A stretch of 64,000 bases of DNA from Gamsiella multidivaricata (taxonomy: Eukaryota; Mortierellomycota; Mortierellomycetes; Mortierellales; Mortierellaceae). Position 1 is the stretch's first letter, and the number at the start of each line of letters is the position of its first letter. The DNA is taken from contig NW_026251731.1 of assembly GCF_025024155.1 (NCBI RefSeq), forward strand, positions 124,001 to 188,000. The letters run 5' to 3'. This document shows, piece after piece, positions 58,201-64,000 of this stretch. The notes under the pieces were generated by a model. It had not been told where the DNA came from. It saw only the letters and a list, made by a program, of their open reading frames with translations, and did not search any database. The position numbers were made by a program, and so were the translations under genes.

Positions 58201-58925
58201 AATATCTCGATCAGTTTGACCGGATCGTTGCGAACTTTGGCGTAAACTCAGCAGCAAAGGGAGTTGTGTTGCAACAGCTCGTTCGACGGTCACTGCAGCG
58301 TTTCAACAGCTTCCGTCTTGTGGACCTCCCTTTCCTCCAAGGCATCAGATTGCCCGCATGGTGCTCCGCGCTCGAGCTTCAAATCGACGAAATCAACACG
58401 GCCAATGGCTTTGGATACACCGCTGAAGGCATCGAGGCCGATCTCGAGTTTCTCAGGGTCTGTCCTTCGAACAAGATGCTGATTGCACATTCTGGCACAC
58501 GTCCGGATGGAGCATGGTTCTTCTCTGACAAACGTTACGCTGGCTCCCTCGCAATCAAACTATACAGCGACCCTCTGCCACAGGAGATATACAGGGAGAA
58601 CGTGATATCCAGTGACATTCGACGCTGTTTCTTGAAGGACGGTACCAGTTTGCACCCACCACTGAAAAGGATGCGGGATGAGTTTGAAGCTTCCGACACT
58701 CCTGGTGAGGTAAAGGGCATGCTTCGCATTCATCTCGAGTTCCCCAGGGTCCAGGGCGGTAGGCCAATTACCTGTGTCAAAACGGACCTCGCTACCGGCA
58801 ACGAGGATGTGATGGTCCACATCGACTTGTCGAATATGGATGAGTTTTTTTATGAAGGTCCCGAGGAAAATCGGCAGGATATCCAGCGCCTGAAGAAAAT
58901 GATCAAGTATATCTCGACAAAGTAA
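55275..58925 (+). repeat. Direct repeat, copy 2 (CRN cassette)
   Basis: Partner of 45966-49619. The left edge is sharp: the first shared bases are CAGGATATCACTGGAGG, and the sequence before it is unrelated to that before copy 1. Differences noted against copy 1: single-base changes near 57462, 57580, 58153 and 58432, loss of one GAA/GAG codon near 58636, a change near 58768, and several in the last 20 bp before and just after the stop. Confidence 0.95.
56085..58925 (+). CDS. Crinkler (CRN) family protein, copy 2
   Basis: Exons 56085-56421 and 56659-58925; 2604 nt, 867 residues. Same architecture as copy 1: ubiquitin-like header, P-loop NTPase (GPSGSGKTA), nuclease-like C-terminal region. Protein differences seen from copy 1 are Phe to Ser in RRGSLTPL, loss of one Lys in FLKDGTS, Phe to Ile in RPITCV and Ala to Ser in the last four residues. 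Exon 1 and the intron show no differences. Frame intact, so both copies are potentially functional. The 5' flanks are identical for about 810 bp, so expression is probably similar, though the sequence farther upstream differs. Confidence 0.9.
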
Positions 58926-59346
58926 AAGGAAGGCTCAGAAATATGCACATTCCCTTTATATAGCACATCCATAGCACAGCACTACTATAAGGTTATCCCT
59001 TCGATCATCAGGTTTACAAGGCAATTTGCCCGTCAATCAATTTTCCAATGCGAAACTTTATTTTATTTTATTTTATGGTTACGATACTCGAGAAAACAGT
59101 TTCTAGTCTTGTTGGCACAAAGGGAACATTGCATTCTGCACACCACAACTGGCTTTGGTTACGGTTTTTATGGTCCATGAATATCTGGTCCAACGTATTT
59201 TGTTCCGCTCTTTCAATTGAACTAAGGGATAGCATTGTTGTGGTTATAGCACTGCAATCTATATAAAGCATCATAGCACTACTTTCATAGTTAGTCCAGT
59301 ATCCTTTCGTTCCTTCGTTGCCTTCCGTATTCAGTAGTAAGCGGCA
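58926..59346. repeat. Diverged 3' flank of CRN copy 2
   Basis: The first about 60 bp resemble the copy 1 flank with many changes. A roughly 270-bp segment with a TTTTATTTTATTTTATTTTA-type run (near 59060) has no counterpart there. Relatedness resumes at about 59268 (GCATCATAGCACTACT) and continues into the ORF below. Confidence 0.7.
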
Positions 59347-59850
59347 TTACTCGCTATGGCAATACCGGCGATATGTTCCCTCGCTTGAACAATCGCTCCT
59401 AACAAACGCGAGCGCATAAAAAAACGTTGTGCAATTACAATTTACAACTCCACCTATTCGCATGCATTGCCAACTGAATTTACTTGTGGGGCTTCGTCGT
59501 GTTTGTACAGCACCTTGTAAAACTGCCTCAATGTTTCTCAGTATTGCTGCGTCTACATCTCGTGGACAATGTGTGTCGGGAATAGCGCTGTTCATCACTC
59601 GAATTGGCATGAAGGCATATTCATGGCTAGTGTCTCCAAGGCCACGAATTAGAAGGAGCTGAGGTCTCTTGTCACCGAATACCTCGGCACCAATAAGGGC
59701 CCCAATGCCACTGAGAAGGCTCAGCAGAGGTTTGAGGCGCTGAAACGGGAGGGCTTTAGCCCTATCAGGATCAAAGGCGACATTGCGACCTTGGAGTTCG
59801 CGCTCCACGCACACGGCGTAGAAGATGACACCTCTATTTGCCGTAACATT
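59347..59850 (-). CDS. Co-duplicated minus-strand coding fragment, family unknown
   Basis: Open frame from about 59850 down to the stop at 59347; the longest ATG-started part is 155 residues (59814). It reads like protein: QNVTANRGVIFYAV-type start, RPQLLLIRGLGDTSHEYAFM, PIRVMNSAIPDTHCPRDVDA and PTSKFSWQCMRIGGV. A CTTTAG acceptor-like site precedes it, so it may be the last exon of a lost gene. The copy 1 flank holds a shorter related version with an in-frame 66-nt (22-codon) deletion and an upstream stop. Convergent with the CRN gene. I do not recognise the family. Confidence 0.4.
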   Translation of the reverse strand, partial: NVTANRGVIFYAVCVERELQGRNVAFDPDRAKALPFQRLKPLLSLLSGIGALIGAEVFGDKRPQLLLIRGLGDTSHEYAFMPIRVMNSAIPDTHCPRDVDAAILRNIEAVLQGAVQTRRSPTSKFSWQCMRIGGVVNCNCTTFFYALAFVRSDCSSEGTYRRYCHSE

Positions 59851-59902
59851 CTGGATTGAGCTAAAGGCCGAGTACCGAGTACCGAGATGATTTCCCGAGC
59901 CT

Positions 59903-61420
59903 GTGAGAATTATCCAGGGAGGTGATAGATCGTTTGGGGGCGAAAAAATCAGACATAGTCATGCCAGTCTTAACGGTTCCTCTGAATGGAACTCCAGCAG
60001 CAAGTACGAGGACACCAACGCGCTCGGAGGTCGCCATCGCCAAGAGCACTCGAGAACTCGAGTTGGAGAGAGCTCTCGTAGTCAATGAGAGGGAACTGGC
60101 GGAAGCGAGGGCTTCGGGGGGCTACTCCGAATGCGACTTCGAGTTTCGGGACATCTACTGTGAGGATCCAGACCATGTCAAGAAAAAGCGCGCCATGCTA
60201 ACCAAGGACAGGACTGAAGGGTTCGTTATCGTGAAGGAGAGCGGATACGTCGCCTATGCAAATGGGCCAGGGGATGTCCCACCTGCGCCTTTCTGAAAAG
60301 GGGGAATGCGGCCGGCGGTCCTCGGACAGTGGAAACGAAAGGAGGCCCGGGCCGAGGAAGCACAGACGCGATTGGTCAGTGGCGTGGAGAAAGGTGAAGA
60401 GGAAGCGACCATCCCGCAAACGCTGATGATACACATTGAGGCGCATGGGTCAGTCGGCCAATGTTTCAAGGCGGCCCCTAGGCGAGGACTAAAGGATGGA
60501 GGAAGGACCAACCGCCATCATAAACGCTAGGGTTTGAAATAGGGGTCAAGGACAGGACGAGACCGGCGGCATGGCGGTTCTGAAGATGGACAAGACTTAC
60601 ACACGGCATCCTCAAAGGGAGGCGCGTCGCTTTGTGCTGTGACATAGGTTCTGAAATCAACCTTATTTCGCGCATGGTCTGTGCGGATTTGGGCTTAGTA
60701 GTTCAACCGATGCAATCCATCAAGATCAACGGTATTGGAGGGGGCCTACTGAGTGTGGGTGAATGATACAATGTCGTCGTCAAGCTCGGAGAGCCCGAGG
60801 CTGTGGCCCAATTTATCGTGGTAGGGCCATTGAAGGGAGGGCCTTTGTTGGGTATGCCCTTCTTGAACGGCGTAGACGTCAAGTGACCAGTGCTGACGAG
60901 GCAGAGAAGTGGATGCTCCTTATCAAGGGAGGTCACCGAGTGAAATTTTCACTCGTCAACAAGGGAGCCGAAAGGACAGGAAAAACGGTTGTGCGGAGGA
61001 TGGATGTTGAGGAGCCTAATGGAGTTGAGGGTCTCGAAGACGGAGAAAAGGGCGGTCGCAATGGTAACCTTGCTGGAAGTGGCGCGCTTACCGGAAGAAG
61101 TCAACGTCCGAACGGCCAAGTACAAACCAGTAGACAAGAAGGTTAGGTCCGTAGCAGCACCGGTTCTTCCAGAGCTCCAGTTACCTAGCAAGCAAGCTAT
61201 ACTTTCGATGAAGCAGCGTTTGACAGATGAGCGATTGGCTCAGCTGCACGTGGACGATGGATCCATGACGGAGGAGTATTTCAAGAAAAAACTCAAAGAA
61301 CTGGATGGAGCCTTTGTGTCCGACAACAGCGAGATGGGGTCGTTGAAGGAAGCAATCGGGCTGCCCATTCGAATCCCCACAGTCCAACATGCCCCTTGGA
61401 ATCAGGTTCAATCCTGACAT
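59903..61420 (+). mobile_element. Decayed Ty3/gypsy-type retroelement fragment (gag-like, protease, linker to RT)
   Basis: Plus-strand coding pieces in shifting frames. A gag-like piece (59922-60296) contains ELELERALVVNERELAEA. Near 60640-60890 a retropepsin-like region reads CDIGSEINLISRMVCADLGL and later PLLGMPFLNGVDV, interrupted by stops. From about 61000 the frame holds KYKPVDKKVRSVAAPVLPEL and SEMGSLKEAIGLPIR, then TVQHAPWN, typical of the spacer between protease and reverse transcriptase in fungal gypsy elements. The RT, RNase H and integrase domains are missing and no LTRs were seen. Non-functional remnant. Confidence 0.75.
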
Positions 61421-61959
61421 CAATGTGTAGTTCAGATGCTTAAACAGAATTATTGAGCAGTCTATTCCATTTGTATCCTCCGAGTTCTGGAATTTCTGCG
61501 GGCATGCGGATTGAATAGATGGGTGCTGAGAATTCTGCTTCTCTCTCGTATATTTAACTTTCAGCTGCATCGTTGTGCTGTATTCTTGTATTCGTTATAG
61601 TCTCCAACCCCGACCTTGGGGATGTTGTTTTTTTGCCGTTGAACTGGTTTGAGCATTTGCTGCTTGTTTGGAGTCGAAGTGCTAAAACCATATTGCTGGC
61701 TACCGTGATGTTTCTCTGGAAGGATATGGTGTCAGTATGTAAGAGCTGGACTATGTGGTTCCATGCTTTTGACGCGTCGCCCTGTGCTCTTTTATGCTGA
61801 ACTGCGCACATAATTCTTTGAGGGGCACTCTTGATATGCATGTCAAAGTGAGGAACCAACTTGTCGATATAGGATCAAGATTGAAGGCCGTCTTCTTGGA
61901 AGAAGTCTTCCTATTGTCTACTGCCAGGAAACGGCAGTAGAGAATAGCCTTGCGTCTTG

Positions 61960-61994
<35 letters not shown>

Positions 61995-63088
61995 AGCAGG
62001 CGCATCTTTGTTTGATTGCAGCGGTACCATAAATACGAGTATATTCTTCTGATGAGTACATATATAAGGCGCTCTTTTGATCTTGTCGATGGTAGGCGCT
62101 GTTTTGTCCGCTTGGCTCTTTGTACTTTTTTGAAGGCGGTATATTTTTTCTTTCCCATAGATGATCTGCCAGTTCCAACTGCACTATGGTTTGTACTATA
62201 CGCGCCCTGGCCCCTCTGAGGTCTGCGCTGCGGGCCTAGCAACATATCTTTCTTTGGGTCCTTCCTAGGTCGGGAAGGCGTTTGATCTTCGCTTATGACT
62301 TTGATCTTAGTAGAAAGGTGGACTTTACACTGCCGTATTGATGCTTTAGTCACAGAGCAGTATATGAAGAAATATGAATCGTGTTGAATAACAACCTTAT
62401 CGGATCCTTGAAATTTTGCACTAGATATTTTCGAATGAGCGATGTAACTATCCGAATGAAATAAATTCTAAAAGCGACGTTTATCATCTTGAGCCATTTC
62501 AGCCGCGGGAAGTGCCATAGTAGGTGCAGAGTATAGGGGGATCAGATCTGAGAAAAAAAAGGACAAGACCAGTCCGAGAGACAGACCTGTGTGCCTTTAC
62601 GACGTCTTTATTAATGAAATGAGCTCAAGGAGACCCGTGGGCTCTTGGATGAAAACGCGGTGATAGATCAATGGATGATCTCCGTTGCAGCAGGAAATAT
62701 AAAACTACTCCGCCCAGCATTTTGATAGAATTGAGGGAGAGGGGATACCTTCCAGGGCCGACCAAAGCATCATTAAAGGTGGCGAAGGTGGCATCTGCCC
62801 TTGATCTCTGGATAGCTGCGGGTCCTCCTTCTATTCTATAACCTTGGGAGCGATAGATTGCTGCCATCGAGTCGTGGCGAATCGTGACTGGGTGCAATAG
62901 AAAAAAGGGCTGGCTCTCTCTCTCTTCGCCCAAAAGAGCTCATTTTACCCCACCCCAGCTCAGCTTCACTCGCCTCGCCTCGCCTCGCCGCAGCCCATCC
63001 GCCTGAACAGGACAACGACAGTTCCCCTTTGCATTCAAACCCATTCTCCATCTCATCTCATCCCATCCCAGCGACGCAAGAAGCAACG
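61421..63088. other. Intergenic with a long poly(A) tract
   Basis: About 1.7 kb upstream of the E2 gene. A minus-strand open frame across 61751-62353 lacks an ATG and runs through the homopolymer, so it is not called. A 33-A tract lies at 61960-61992. The last 150 bp before 63089 are pyrimidine-rich, as expected of a fungal 5' leader. Confidence 0.5.
61960..61992. repeat. Poly(A) tract, 33 nt
   Basis: Longest homopolymer in the window. No target-site duplication or retroposon body was recognised beside it. Confidence 0.9.
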
Positions 63089-64000
63089 ATGGCGTCGCTC
63101 GCGGGCATCCCTGCCCAGTACAACAAAAAGAGCTCAGGTATTGTGGGACTCATCAACAAGACACTAAGAAAAGCCAATACCAATGGCGAATGCAGACACA
63201 TCCACTAACAGCACGTTTCCCGTCTTCTTCCCCTTGCGCTTGTGCTGTTGCTAGCGGTGAAGAGAATCATGCAAGAGGCTCGAGAGCTCGTTCGCGAGCC
63301 CTCGACTGACTTTGCCGCCAATCCGCTTGATGTACGTTATCATTTGATGCATTTTTTTCACCCCACAATATACTTGTCAATCATCTGCTTAACAAAACTC
63401 TCTCAACGCTTCTCATAGACGGATATCTTTGAGTGGCATTTTACAATCCGTGGACCTGAAGAAACGGACTTTGAGGGCGGGTTGTATCATGGCCGGATCC
63501 TCCTCCCCAACAACTACCCCTTTGCGCCGCCCAGCCTGATGTTCCTCACCGTAGGCCTACCTCCCTTTTGCTCAACCAATTCACCCGCTTTATGCCATTA
63601 GTGCTTGCATCAGGCATCCAACACTTTGTACTTTCTCAATTCGATTAGCCCAACGGACGATTCGAATTGCACAAGAAGGTGTGTCTGAGCATTACAGGGT
63701 ATCATCCAGAGTATTGGCAGCCCGCATGGGGAATCCGTACAGTTCTGGTCGCCGTCATGGGATTCTTGCCTACGCAGTCCAAAGGCGCCATCGGAGGACT
63801 CGATACCTCTGTCGAGGCTAGAAAAGCTCTTGCTATCAAGTACGTAACGAGTTATCTACTAAAAGTTCTACTTGAGAAAATTACTCTTTATTTTGTGTAA
63901 TCGGCGTCATGTACCTCACTACTAAATGTTCTGTGCCCCTCCACCACGCCGCTGATTGTTGCCAATTAGATCGAGAACGTGGGCGTGTCCAACGTGTCGT
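63089..64000 (+). CDS. UBE2J1/Ubc6-like ER ubiquitin-conjugating enzyme E2 (3' end off window)
   Basis: Tail-anchored E2 of ER-associated degradation. Exons 63089-63137, 63255-63331, 63419-63550, 63649-63839 and 63970 onward, all in phase. It starts MASLAGIPAQYNKKSSAVKR, matching the UBE2J N-terminus. FEWHFTIRGP, GGLYHGRILLPNNYPFAPPS and NGRFELHKKVCLSITGYHPE follow, with the catalytic Cys in KKVCLS. UBE2J-specific WQPAWGIRT and GAIGGLD are present. The C-terminal linker and tail-anchor helix lie beyond the window. Among E2s the TGYHPE loop after the active site separates UBE2J from other classes. Natural partners are Hrd1/Doa10-type E3s. Confidence 0.95.

Noticed and set aside
61751..62353. 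Minus-strand open frame of 200 codons containing a poly-Phe run
   Set aside because: It starts with GTG and reads through the 33-nt homopolymer. The poly-Phe stretch and low-complexity basic sequence are what a chance frame would give.
6279..63840. An ER quality-control gene cluster (E3, S2P, E2)
   Set aside because: The three genes are tens of kb apart, on different strands and separated by unrelated genes; chance co-occurrence is the simpler explanation.

Overview
The window is nuclear DNA of an early-diverging filamentous fungus, most likely Mortierellomycota (Mortierella s.l.). The evidence is compact multi-exon genes with short GT-AG introns, moderate GC, expanded full-length ABCC transporters, animal-like ER proteins (gp78/AMFR-type E3, site-2 protease, UBE2J-type E2), a cyclin Y homologue and Crinkler (CRN) proteins. 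The placement comes from gene content only. I saw no rRNA, tRNA or CRISPR array.

Layout. 1-27.6 kb: three ABCC (MRP-type) transporter genes on the minus strand (1-4317 cut by the window edge, 10794-15988, 22424-27573), interleaved with MAK16 (4880-5980), an AMFR/gp78-like RING E3 (6279-9050), a gene-poor decayed stretch (16-18.7 kb) and a MULE-type transposase with one in-frame stop (18727-21671). 28.3-43.4 kb: ordinary chromosomal genes, namely site-2 protease (+), cyclin Y-like (-), an EXD2-like HNH-module protein (+), an unrecognised fungal protein (-) and an SSS-family symporter (-). 43.4-61.4 kb: accessory and repeat-rich DNA. Two nearly identical direct copies (about 3.65 kb, starting 9.3 kb apart) each carry a CRN gene (46776-49619 and 56085-58925). 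Between them lie an Ala-rich coiled-coil gene and an intact BAR-SH3 (Rvs167/amphiphysin-type) gene. Around them are fragments of transposon-like coding sequence and a decayed Ty3/gypsy element. 63.1-64 kb: start of a UBE2J1/Ubc6-like E2, cut by the right edge.

How the genes relate. The ABCC genes share intron positions and are an old local paralogue family. The E3, E2 and site-2 protease all act at the ER membrane but are scattered, so I do not propose a cluster. The most notable structure is the duplicated CRN cassette. Its 5' flank, first exon, intron and most of the coding region look identical, differences collect toward the 3' end, and the 3' flanks are clearly diverged. This pattern suggests recent gene conversion, or a recent copy event laid over an older duplication.

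Exon models were built by hand from splice sites and family similarity. Every complete multi-exon model reported gives a total coding length divisible by three.
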